Source: Haplosporangium gracile (taxonomy: Eukaryota > Mortierellomycota > Mortierellomycetes > Mortierellales > Mortierellaceae). Taken from it: a DNA stretch of 29,078 bases. Location of the stretch: positions 1 to 29,078 of the forward strand of contig JAAAUF010000529.1 of the NCBI GenBank assembly GCA_015499985.1, given 5' to 3'. The notes beneath the pieces are model-generated. The model was not told the origin of the DNA, searched no databases, and saw only the letters and a program-made list of their open reading frames with translations. Positions 1 to 8,768 of the stretch are shown one piece after another. Numbering within the stretch: the stretch's first letter is position 1; each line of letters begins with the position of its first letter. Both the position numbers and the translations under genes were made by a program.

Positions 1-582
1 GTCTTGGGTACGCCGTCAGTAGATTTGGATCCTGTTTTTTTTTTTTTTTTATTTCATCGACGTGATTTAATTCATTTTGACGCGACAAATATAAATTTAG
101 GAAAAAAACGTCGCGTGAGCAAAAAAAATTCAAACGCGACTTGCAGCAGCCTCCTTTCCACTGCTATTTTTCTTTTTTTTTTTTAATCACGTTCGCACAA
201 CACTCTCAGTCTTTTCTTTTATGTGGGGTTTTTACCTATGGTTTCCAAGTCATCATCTTTTACTTGTCTGCTAGTCGACGAGTCGCTGAGTATTTTACAT
301 CTAGCGCTTTTATTCAGAAACCATACACCCTTTTCTCAAAACCAATCATTTCTTTTCGCGGACTGTCAAATAACTGACTACAACTTTCGGGGTTCCTTGG
401 AAATAGCAATCCGAGACGCCGCGATCTTGTAGATTGGAAAGAAGAAAAGGGGAATAGTTAGAAAAATGTATATATTCTCTAGGTATCGTCCACATGGCAA
501 ACAAGGAGTAACACGCATGAAAGACTAGAGTTGGGGGGAGTGGGACAAAAAAGAATATCATACATGCCATAGCAGTAAATAT
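1..582. other. Flank left of the transposon, no gene seen
   Basis: No convincing coding exon. The stretch is T/A-rich with several homopolymers. The word ACGCGAC or its complement occurs three times between about 79 and 140, two of them facing each other around a 20-base A/T-rich spacer, so a small hairpin or paired binding sites are possible. Short open frames here have no recognisable protein features. Confidence 0.5.
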
Positions 583-584
583 TA

Positions 585-611
585 TTGCGAATTTCAGTTG
601 AAAAAGCGCAC
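585..611 (+). repeat. Left terminal inverted repeat
   Basis: It begins TTGCGAATTTCAGTTGAAA and continues to GCGCACA. It matches the reverse complement of 3278-3304 at 24 of 27 positions and is preceded by TA at 583-584. Downstream, TTTTATTCT (621-629) and TTTTATTCG (642-650) recur at the other end of the element as subterminal motifs. Confidence 0.9.
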
Positions 612-741
612 AGAAATTATTTTTATTCTCAGCGAAAATTGTTTTATTCGCGTTCACACCAAAACAAAAAAAAAATAAAACGAGGTTAATCGTGCTTGTC
701 GTCTCTGTAGCATTCTTTCCTTTCTTACCTTAGAACACACC

Positions 742-1854
742 ATGGCCACACGTCGAGCTACGAGAAATACACCACACCCTTCCCTCCCCCCTATACGTCG
801 AGCAACAAGAACCACGCCAAACCCTAATCCCCATCCAACACATCAAGCAACAAGACACACTCCACACCCTTCTCCTCCTCCAGTCGACACTAGCGATAGT
901 GACAACAGCGATCCCAGTAACAGTGATAGCGAACAATGCGACGAAGACAGTGATCAAAGCGACGACGACAGTGACCAAAGCAACAACAACAGTGACCAAA
1001 GCAACAACGGCAGTGACCAGAGCGACGATAATTACGATTTCAACCCCGAAGTGTACTTTAACGACCGTCCCCCTCCACAGACATACACGATCCATTTGCA
1101 CCTTCGATCAGGCGAGCCGCTTACCCAATGTCGCCTTATTGCCGATCTCCCTGATCCTGCGCCATGGCTCCATGCACAAGACGATACCTACGGCATGCTT
1201 TATGAGATTGTTCGTGCTCGTGCCCTGTTGAACCCCGACTACACGTGGCGTGACGATTCAAGCATCTATGTTCAACCAAATCACCACACCCCGCAGAAGA
1301 ACTTCAGAGAGATCCGCGAGGACAACTTTGAGAGTGTGCTGGAGGACGCATGGCGTGCGGAGGGACGGCGTTTGATGATACTGACCGACGTCGAAGTGCA
1401 TTTCTACGCATATTTGCAGCCCAAGAGACACCGCAACATCCCGGCAAGAAGAAGCGTAGCCGGCCCAAATGGTCTCCACCGAGCAACAAAAGCCCGAACG
1501 GCTGCAGGAATTAGAAAGATTACCAGTTCAGTACAGAATGGGATCATTCCTCGTGTCGGACCTATTACAATGAGGCACTGGGGTCGTCACATGGCGAGAC
1601 GACCTGAGACGGTGGAGGACGATGTTCCCTTGATGGATATGCCACAAAACAACACTTTTCGACAAACACAACATCTTGACAGAGAGTTGGATGATCTCAG
1701 ACAGAGGAGATTGGAAGATAGAGCCTTTTACAATGAGAAGTATCGGGCCCTTCAATTCAAAATTGATGGACAGGTTGTCGAGTTGCAAGTGGAGCTACGT
1801 AGTTTAAGAGAGGCACTCAACCTACCCCGATATCGATCTTCATGGCCTGGATGA
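742..1854 (+). CDS. Transposon accessory protein, unrecognised family
   Basis: I do not recognise this 370-codon ORF. The ATG lies in a good context (CACCATGG) 157 bases inside the left transposon end. Residues about 3-47 form three repeats of a Thr/Arg/Pro-rich unit (RRATRxTPxP-like). Residues 49-95 are Asp/Ser/Asn/Gln-rich and encoded by a 21-bp tandem repeat. Residues about 106-225 look like a folded domain, with alternating hydrophobic strands and many aromatics. Residues about 226-295 are strongly basic, and about 305-362 form a predicted coiled coil. This suggests a nucleic-acid-binding, self-associating partner of the transposase, which is inference. After CCCC at 1825-1828 the next frame stays open to a TAA at 1925-1927 and encodes an acidic tail, so one extra C has probably shortened the C-terminus. 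It could instead be a host gene captured by the element. Confidence 0.75.
   Translation: MATRRATRNTPHPSLPPIRRATRTTPNPNPHPTHQATRHTPHPSPPPVDTSDSDNSDPSNSDSEQCDEDSDQSDDDSDQSNNNSDQSNNGSDQSDDNYDFNPEVYFNDRPPPQTYTIHLHLRSGEPLTQCRLIADLPDPAPWLHAQDDTYGMLYEIVRARALLNPDYTWRDDSSIYVQPNHHTPQKNFREIREDNFESVLEDAWRAEGRRLMILTDVEVHFYAYLQPKRHRNIPARRSVAGPNGLHRATKARTAAGIRKITSSVQNGIIPRVGPITMRHWGRHMARRPETVEDDVPLMDMPQNNTFRQTQHLDRELDDLRQRRLEDRAFYNEKYRALQFKIDGQVVELQVELRSLREALNLPRYRSSWPG
940..1023 (+). repeat. 21-bp coding minisatellite, four units
   Basis: There are four consecutive 21-base units at 940, 961, 982 and 1003. Each ends in a variant of CAGTGACCAAAGC, preceded by GAC or AAC codons. The repeat stays in frame and encodes (D/N)3-S-D-Q-S heptads of the accessory protein. 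The unit length is a multiple of three, so copy-number change would alter protein length without a frameshift. Confidence 0.9.
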
Positions 1855-1948
1855 CCAGTACAGCGGTGATGACATACCCATGCCAGAAAATAATATGGAG
1901 GATGTGGATCATGCTGACTTGGAATAAAGGAACGATTGACTATTCTTT

Positions 1949-3038
1949 TTATTCGGTAATGAATTTGTCGTCTTCGAGTACACCATTGTCGCTGTAGCCA
2001 CAGTGTGAGAACAGGTTGAGGGCAACCTGAGCTTTACATGCACATTTACGGAAAGCGATATCAAGAACTAATTCTGGGGTTTCATGAAAAGCAAGGTGAG
2101 CGTTCTTTTCAATCCACCTCTTCACTAACGAAAATCCCACTTCGATGGGGTTAAGTTGAGGAGAGTAGGGCGGAAGGAAAAACAACAAAGCACCTCGAGT
2201 AGCAATGGCCTCCTCTAACTCTCTGTACACATGGATGCGAGCGTTATCAAGGATGATGATGGAGTTGGGGAAAGGATATGGATTGAGGCAAGGAAGAATG
2301 TTTTTTACGAATGCGTCGTGAAACAAATGTCGAGTGAATGTGCCCCGGGTGCATTCCCAACTAAGAAACCCTTTGGAGTTGAAAGCCGCCAGAGCCGAAA
2401 TCCGGATACCACGAGAAAAGGGGAGTGAAACAACAGCTGGTGTTCCGCGAGTTGACCAGGCGTACTAACGTAGGGCGGCTCTCCCATCCTTGCTGACCTC
2501 GTCAACAAAGACAAGCTGTTCTTTGTAGTGGTAAAATGGGTTGAGACGGTACTTGAACTCAGCTATTTCTTGAGGTTTGGACTCGCGTGCTCGTTTCTGT
2601 AGTTTTTTTCTGGTCATGTTGAGATCGTGTCGCATCGCTCGGCAAATGGTCGGTAATGAGGTGTTCTTCAAGGCAGGAAAGGTCGCTCGAAGACCCTCTT
2701 GTAGCTCCTCCAACAAAAAACACGGATGCTGCTTCACGTAGCCTCGAACGAAGTCAAGCACTTCGGAAGGCCAGCGGGAGAGACGACGAGGAGATCGAGA
2801 ATCAGATACTCCACCTATTTTGTTGAAAATGGCTTAAAAAAAAAGATTGAAGGCTGAGATGATTTGAAGTGCTGGTCATTTCTGCCTTGCTATATGCTTG
2901 GTATGTATTTTACTTACTTATCCACTTTCTGACGGACGATGTCGATACAGCGAGTAAGTTAGACGCATCGGCGAGGGAAACACCTTGGATGCTATAGAGA
3001 CATATAGCTCGCCACCGTAAGTCTTCAGAGACGACCAT
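1949..3038 (-). pseudogene. DD34E Tc1/mariner transposase, one internal stop
   Basis: Exon 1 is 3038-2918 and exon 2 is 2832-1949, separated by an 85-base GTAAGT...AAG intron. Together they give 335 codons, the usual size for Tc1/mariner transposases. Residues 1 to about 110 hold helix-turn-helix motifs (SVRKW segment, then RRLSRWP). The DDE_3-type catalytic core shows D151 in VFVDE, D236 in IILDNARIH and E271 in PPYSPQLNPIE. There are 34 residues between the second D and the E, hence DD34E. An in-frame TAG at 2467-2465 (codon 163) interrupts the core just after the first aspartate; the frame is intact on both sides, so it is a single nonsense change. The protein would cut and rejoin at the terminal repeats. 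The copy as read is inactive unless the stop is read through or is an assembly error. Confidence 0.88.
2833..2917 (-). other. Intron in the transposase gene
   Basis: The donor is GTAAGT at 2917 and the acceptor is a T-run followed by AAG at 2833. It is 85 bases long and phase 1. Without it a stop cuts the helix-turn-helix region; with removal the frame reads VRKWITIFNKIGG across the junction, which keeps the DNA-binding domain continuous. Confidence 0.7.
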
Positions 3039-3277
3039 GGAGGGCAAATTTTTGCGGAAAAGAAAGGAAGAAAAACTTTCTGCGCGAGGAAAAAAAGAGA
3101 GACAGGGAAGATCAGAATAAAAATTTTCTATTCGGCGTGTTTTGCTTCTTATTACTCAAGGTGCTGTTTTATTCTGAAAGCGTTGGCGCCAGGCGCATGT
3201 AAAGGCAGATTCCTGGAGATGAGGAGTAAAGAACTATTCGCGCCAGGATAATTTTTATTCTGGGAAAAATTAAAGTT

Positions 3278-3304
3278 GTGCGCACTTTCAACTGAAATGC
3301 GCAA
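3278..3304 (-). repeat. Right terminal inverted repeat
   Basis: Read on the minus strand from 3304 it begins TTGCGCATTTCAGTTGAAA and continues to GCGCACA. It pairs with 585-611, and TA follows at 3305-3306. The adjacent 190 bases hold several copies of GAATAAAA in both orientations (3114-3123, 3167-3175, 3252-3261). Confidence 0.9.
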
Positions 3305-3306
3305 TA

Positions 3307-3729
3307 GTGTTGCTCTTATTATTCTCTTGCCGATGATGCGTGGTTATAAATCTGTCATCCGTCTCGCTTTTTTTTCCTTGTTCATGATTTTTTTGACTTG
3401 GGAGCGGGTGGGTGAATAGAAAAGGTTTGCGGAGGCGACGTAGGAGCTGGCGTGTCGTTTGAATGAAGGGTGTGAATGGATACCCACTGGTCGAGGCGAT
3501 CAAGTTGAACCTTTATAGTCGTGCTTTTCATTTTTCGATAGGAGGAATGAGCACATCATTGTGAAAACGATGAGTGGGAGTATGTGTTGAAGCCATGAGG
3601 GTATACTTTTTATTGTAGGGTTTTCAAGACATGGAGGAGAGGAAGGGAGTATGGGGCGTGGTGTGAAAACAAAAACAAACACGACGTTTTGATCTGTGTA
3701 TCAAAGGGACAGAAAAAAACGAACATGCC
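3307..3729. other. Right flank of the transposon, no gene seen
   Basis: No open frame with family features. The sequence is mixed, with short T and G runs. Minus-strand frames over 3288-3857 are short and low in complexity. Confidence 0.5.
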
Positions 3730-4029
3730 ATGGTGCGCACTGAGGCAAGGAAGGAGGTCAGCCCATCACGCAACCAATATCTGTTCATCACCATTGTTGG
3801 CAGCATCCAGCGCAACACAATTTTATCATCGTCCGTCTTTGACGCCTCGCCATCCATAGATCCCTATGGTAAGTTTCCTGTCGCCAAATAGCCACTTTCG
3901 ACTGTACAAAAAAAAAATCGATATTGCATTTGATATTTTTTATTTGATTTAAAAGAAGAAAGTCTTGCTGTTTTGAATCAAGTGATATTCACTGTTGGCA
4001 GAGCGGATGCTTGGTGGGGGGGCTCTTAA
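3730..4029 (+). CDS. Weak candidate: tiny two-exon gene or gene remnant
   Basis: From the ATG at 3730 a frame runs to a perfect GTAAGT donor at 3869. An acceptor at 3955 (TTTAAAAG) restores a frame to TAA at 4029, giving 70 residues with an internal ITIVGSIQRN segment and a C-terminal ADAWWGGS. Beyond the stop the same frame stays open again (KKDFPYFASLPAVSK...) to TGA at 4132-4134, so this may be a decayed larger gene rather than a small intact one. No family is recognised. The minus strand also has open frames here (4238-4026), so even the strand is uncertain. Confidence 0.2.
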
Positions 4030-4130
4030 AAGAAAGATTTCCCATATTTTGCGAGTTTGCCTGCTGTGTCGAAAACCCAAAGGAAGGTCAAGAGCTTCGT
4101 CGCTCCACTTGATGGGCGGTCGATGTTACA

Positions 4131-4481
4131 ATGAATAACACCGACACTGAAAATGAGGTATATTCCCCATGAGAGTGATATCCCTTGTGTGATTTGCACT
4201 ATGTGATCCAAAATGGAGTATATAATATTATTATCCATTGCCTTGCTTAACTAGAAATACAGATTACAGCATATATTGGCAAAGTAGAAAGGTTTGTTAA
4301 TATGTCATCCATCCATGGCATACTTCCATCATTTTTGCCATACGATACACACCGGAGCTGGCGAGAAGAAGAAGAAGGAGGTTCGTCTTCAAAGCGGATT
4401 CCTTACTTCTTAAATAACTTTACCACTTGGACAATTGGCTGGCAATGCATACTTCAAGATGATTGGTCCAAGCCATGGTGA
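4131..4481 (+). CDS. Candidate small two-exon protein, 81 residues
   Basis: Exon 1 is 4131-4157 (MNNTDTENE) and ends at a GTATAT donor. The 105-base intron ends with a CTTAAC branch-like site and ATACAG. Exon 2, 4263-4481, is open throughout and reads ITAYIGKVERFVNMSSIHG... to KPW and a TGA. The exons join in phase 0. The segment VERFVNMSSIHG faintly recalls the VKRFVxxSS strand of extended short-chain dehydrogenases, but nothing else supports that family. In the last 70 bases the +1 frame is also open and continues to about 4555 (LGQLAGNAYFKMIGPSHG...), so a frameshifted longer gene is an alternative. Confidence 0.3.
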
Positions 4482-4676
4482 CGGAAAAAATGAAACTTCC
4501 AAAAGCCTCCAAGGTAAATATTATGAGCCCCATCAAATGGATTTGCTTACGCCATAAAAAAAAACCAGAGCATACCTGAGTGGTATAAAATTGCAAACCC
4601 CTTGAAAAGCAAGATCATTACTCTACTATTTGCATCACCCTTAAAACAAAAAACAGAATACACCATGGCAGTGGTA

Positions 4677-4784
4677 GTGAACAACGCGACCTCGAATTCT
4701 CCTGCAGGTAGAAGAGAAAGAGCCGACATCGAAGGATCAAAAAGCAACGTCGCTATGAACGCTTGGCTGCGCAAGCCAGTTAGC
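4677..4784 (-). pseudogene. Diverged nuclear 25S/28S rRNA fragment
   Basis: Read on the minus strand this carries CTAACTGGCTTG, CAAGCGTTCATAGCGAC, TTGCTTTTTGAT and CTTCGATGTCGGCTCTT in the order and near the spacing of the eukaryotic large-subunit rRNA peptidyl-transferase region (domain V), followed by an aligned GAATTC and TTGTTCAC. Conserved blocks survive but the bases between them are changed, and the match stops on both sides, so it is a short isolated relic and not a working rDNA unit. The plus-strand 45-codon ORF over it (MAVVVNNATSNSPAG...) resembles the well-known spurious protein entries read antisense to 28S rRNA and should not be annotated as a gene. The rRNA comparison is from memory. 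Confidence 0.75.
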
Positions 4785-5077
4785 AGTTTTCTCCCGATTT
4801 AGGAATACGCACGGGCCACTTTCAGGGCGATCAATCATGAGACGAACAAGCCATACCCGCACAAGCCAAAATAAAAAAGCGTCTCAAGTAGACAAAGTTG
4901 ACAGAGTAATATTCTTTTGATGTTCATTACGTACAACATGAAAAAAATAACGAGTAAAACATTCTAACAGAACAAGTCAACAACAGCAAAATACTAAAAA
5001 ATCATATCAACAAACAGGGCTACCATCAGTCGTGGCATATTAATGACAAAAACTATGTCGTCGCTTCTGAATTTCTC
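4785..5077. other. 3' flank of the NOT3 gene, no gene seen
   Basis: A/T-rich sequence between the rRNA relic and the NOT3 stop codon. It must hold the NOT3 3' untranslated region and polyadenylation site; I see no clear AATAAA on the minus strand close to the stop. Confidence 0.4.
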
Positions 5078-8000
5078 TTAAACGAGATCAGAATCTTCCA
5101 GGAACTTGTACTCGAAGCGAAAATCGGTTTTCTTGCGTTGGCACCAGGCTCCCTCGTAATCAAAGTAGATGTAGGTTCCTTGCTCATAGTCATCCGTGAT
5201 CGCCTTGGGCTCCTCATGGCGCTGGAACCATGTCAGGTACTTCTTGTGGAAACGCCATGATTGCTTCTTCAACTCCCTTGCTGCCAAAAACCTATTAACC
5301 GAAGTAATAAAAACACGCCAAACCCCCGAAAAAAGATTAGCAACTATGTTTTCGCCATACATGTCGTGCACTTCGTTCTTGCGAACGGTCTCAATGAATT
5401 TGGACGTACTGTTGGTAGGTTCCTTGCTGGTAGTAAAAGATGAAGAAGAGGGTATCGATATCAAACTTCTCAAACGTGGCGGGGTTTTCAAAAAGCCCTG
5501 GTGGTGGTGTCTGAGGATAATACGATGGTGTTGGATATGAGTTCTTGGGCGCCTTGGGCCTATTCAAATCAAGAGCAGCTGGATTAATCAAACGTACTAG
5601 AAGTCATATTAATTCACGGTGGTAAATAGGAATGAATAAAAGCTCGAGAACTGTACCTCTCAGTGTCGGCAGTTTCGGGGATGAACTGGTAACTTGCTTC
5701 CAACATTTGGTGGACAAAGAATCCAACTTCCTTGGTCATCGCGCGCTCCTTCGACACCTCAAAACTGTGTGCAAGATCTGCCAATGCTGCTGGGAGACGA
5801 ATCTCTGGCTCCCCTGCAGAAAGTGATTGTGCTGTTGACATCAATGCCTGCTGTCCTGAAGCGCTGTCCTTTTTTGTGTCCTATCAAAATACAAAACATT
5901 AAAATGGCAGATGTTAGATTCTATTATTATATTAGCAATTATCTTTTTGTCGTGAAACTCGGTTGCAAGGGTGAATATATACCTCAGTCGTGGCCGGTAC
6001 TAGTGTTGAGCTACTGCCGGCCTTGCTTGCTGATGACTCAATTGTTGATACGGAGGTGGAAGGTTCTTTGGATGCTGCCGTCGATGATTTGGAAGCCTGT
6101 GCCACTGCTGGTGATCCAGCCTTTGCGCCTTGTGATGATGCTTCTTCTGCAGCCGGTTTAGGTGAGGCTGATACGGCTGCCACTGGCGTTGATGGCGCCG
6201 GTGCTGATACGGTCGCTGCTGCTGGCTGGGGAGATGCTGTTTCCACCTTGGCAGTGATATTTGCTGGCTTTGGCGATTCCTTTTTGAGACTGGCCGCTGC
6301 GACGTTTGGCGACGCCGATGGAGCAGTACGCGGTGTTTCTGCTGGCAAGTTGGCAGCAACCGCCGTCGCATACTGAATGACCGGTGATTCCGCTGTTCCT
6401 GTTCGAGGCTGTGCAGGTTGTCGATTTGGTGGCACATTGACCGGCGTTGATTTTGCCGTTACCGGACTGGCCGCAGGTACTGGTTTCGTTTCCTTTGTTT
6501 CCGACATCGAGGCCTCTACAATATATATGGAAAGGTGTGAGAGTCGTGTCATTAGTTCCTGAGCGCTCGCATGCCAGCCTTCTTGCGTGTTGGTGTCCAA
6601 TAAATGCGCTTGCTTACTTTTGGTTGGTATAGGCTTGGCTGCTGCTTTTGTAGGCGAGGGTTCTGGCTCGTGTTGTTCCTTAGCATGCTTTTTTGGAGGT
6701 GCTGGCTCGTGAGTTTCGCTGTGCTTGTCGTCATCATGATCATGCGAATGGTCGTCGGCTCCCACTGCAAAGTAGTCTTCTTCTTCTTCCAGGTTGAGAT
6801 CCGTGTAGATTTCCTCGTCCTCTGCAAAGTCAGGATCCTATAGTTGTATTGTTCAATACAAGCAATGTTTATATCAGTCCCATAATTCCTTGGTGTGTGT
6901 TCCAATGAACACATTCTGTTATGATACTCCACACCGCAGTCAATCAAAAGTCGCCGTACCAAGTTTTCATCCACATAGTAATTGACGTCCTCCTGAATCC
7001 CTAGAACCTATGAAATGGACAAAAAAAACGAACGGAACATATGTGTTAGTCATAGATAACATGACAGTAATCTGCCAAAAGGAATGAGCCTGCGTCCAAA
7101 AGTGGCGTCAGTAACGACACTCGTCTGCAAGATAAAAACGCAAGGATACGGTACCTTGTCAGTTTCGATTTGACCGTTCTCCAGTAGCCTCAAGATCAGT
7201 TCCAGACGTCCTTGATGCCACTTATGCCGCTCGATCTTGTCCTCGAGCTCCGATATCCTCTCCTTGGCTGGGTTGTTCTTCCCCTTTTTTGCGCCTGCCT
7301 GCAGAGTCTCGACCTCGGCCTCCAGGGCCTCTATCTGAATCGTTAATGCCTCTACACGTTCTGTCACCCAGGAACATGTCTCTGCCTTTTCCTTCTCCTT
7401 TGGATCCAAGCGCCCAGACATGATCAGGCCTTCCCTGGAGTAAGCCTTTGTCTTCATCTCCTTTTCGATTGCCTTGAATCTCTCCATTTGCTATGGTGAT
7501 AGTTGTTTAAAGTGGAAAAAAAATATTAGAATAGTGTTCTGTGTGGTACTGTTGCTTATCCAAAATCTCAAACATTGGCATGTGACCCTAAGAGGGAAAC
7601 GGAGCACACCAATGACGCGGATTGAAAAAAGAAACGACAGTGATGCGTACCTGCTCAATGAGCTTTCGGTTGTCCATGAGGGCGCGCTTGTCCTTGATGT
7701 CGTTGGAGGAGATCCATGTCTTAATCTGGTCGCGAAGCCTTTGCAGCTTCTTGATCTCCTTCTTGAGATCAGATTCGTACTTTTCCTTCTGGTTCACATT
7801 CGTCGAGGTTTCGATCTTTTCCAGCGTTTCCTCAAAGGTTTCGACGCCCTCGGCAACCTTCTTGAGGACCTTGTCAATCTCGGCTGTTGTCGATACGTTG
7901 GCGGTAGATAGTTGTCCAATGTGACGTGAATGTCGTCAAGTCAGGAGATGAGCAATAAAAAGGTTCGTGAGCAGGCCATGGTGTTCAAGTAGGTGGAAGT

Positions 8001-8325
8001 TGGGGGAGTGTGATGGAAGAATGAGATGGTGGAATAAAAAGGCGGGAGAAGGTGAAAAGAGAAAGGACAGGTCAAAGAGAACGTGTTTAGAATAGGGTCG
8101 CTTGCTGTAAGTTGCTGAACTGAACAGAAAGAGAAAGTGGAAAAAGAAGGAAAGTAATGCGGGGAGGAGAAGCGCAGGTCGACTAGGAAAAGTCAACAGA
8201 ATCAACATGCGCTCTCTGCTGGCTGGTCATCGTGAACGGCGTGTGCAGGTCATCGCCTCTATTTTTCCCGCCCTCTTTTTGAGTTGAGTGAGTAAGTCAT
8301 TACTTTGCAGTTTCCGTGTGGCCAT
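5078..8325 (-). CDS. NOT3: CCR4-NOT complex subunit NOT3/NOT5 (CNOT3)
   Basis: Nine exons: 8325-8304, 7883-7651, 7490-7155, 7007-6960, 6837-6618, 6515-5983, 5880-5657, 5559-5410 and 5291-5078. They sum to 1,980 bases, or 659 residues. The N-terminus [17 protein letters not shown] is the hallmark start of Not3/Not5. Residues 1 to about 235 form the Not3 coiled-coil domain ([27 protein letters not shown]). Residues about 240-465 are an acidic His/Asp stretch followed by an Ala/Pro/Ser-rich linker. Residues about 530-650 are the NOT box ([50 protein letters not shown]). The protein anchors NOT2 to the NOT1 scaffold in cytoplasmic mRNA deadenylation and translation-linked decay. The first coding exon has only 22 bases and is followed by a 420-base intron. 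The next gene upstream is in the same direction with about 440 bases between, which must hold the promoter. Confidence 0.95.
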
Positions 8326-8768
8326 GGTAGAGAAAGGGGAGATGTGGTTGGTGTGCCGTTATTTGGTTGTGTTGTTGTAGCGTAAGTGGGTAGGCGGTGA
8401 GTGGTGAATGTGTGTTTGTCGTTTGTTGATGGTAAAAGGAGAGAGAAGAGAGATGGTGTCTTTGTCATTCTCAATCAAGGAACGCCAATGTGACGTGCTG
8501 GAATGAAAATCTCATCGTACACAGCACAGATCTCGCACTTTGCTCAAAGCCCGCCTCTCTCTCTTCCTTTGTTCCGATCTTGCTATCTCGCTTTTCATCG
8601 ATCGCAATCCCTATCAATTGCTTTTTTGTGGCAATTGGACCTCCTGCGGTATGGGTACGGCTATCGAAGAAGATATCCACATATTTCTCCTTGTCCATGA
8701 AGGGTATGTCTGAGAATGCTGGAAGGTGTGGTTTATTTGACAAATGCTAGAAGAAAATGATATTAGAT
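8326..8768. other. Spacer between two tandem minus-strand genes
   Basis: It should contain the 3' end of the small membrane protein gene and the NOT3 promoter and leader. A 91-codon minus-strand frame (8743-8471) starts with TTG and has no family features, so I treat it as chance. Confidence 0.5.

Larger units (their letters stand above)
585..3304. mobile_element. Two-gene Tc1/mariner-type DNA transposon
   Basis: The ends are inverted repeats that begin TTGCG, then A (left) or C (right), then ATTTCAGTTGAAA, two differing bases, then GCGCACA. That is 24 of 27 positions identical. A TA dinucleotide sits directly outside each end (583-584 and 3305-3306), and the flanks beyond it do not match, as expected for TA target duplication in the IS630/Tc1/mariner superfamily. 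Inside are a minus-strand DD34E transposase (3038 to 1949) and a plus-strand accessory ORF (742 to 1854, or 1927 if a frameshift is bridged). The two are convergent and their stops are about 20 bases apart. At 2.7 kb it is longer than most one-gene Tc1/mariner elements. Each gene has one apparent lesion, so this copy is probably inactive but fairly young. The boundaries are read directly; mobility is inferred. Confidence 0.9.

Noticed and set aside
4664..4801. 45-codon plus-strand ORF with a TATAAAA upstream and ACCATGG start
   Set aside because: It lies antisense over the rRNA-like segment and its peptide is that of well-known spurious 28S-antisense entries; the TATA word is probably chance.
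5932..6437. Long overlapping frames on both strands over the NOT3 linker
   Set aside because: They are shadows of the Ala/Pro/Ser-rich repeat-like coding sequence; only one frame joins the NOT3 exons.
8471..8743. 91-codon minus-strand frame between two genes
   Set aside because: TTG start, no motif, and it fills the space needed for NOT3 promoter and upstream gene 3' end; the opposite strand is equally open.
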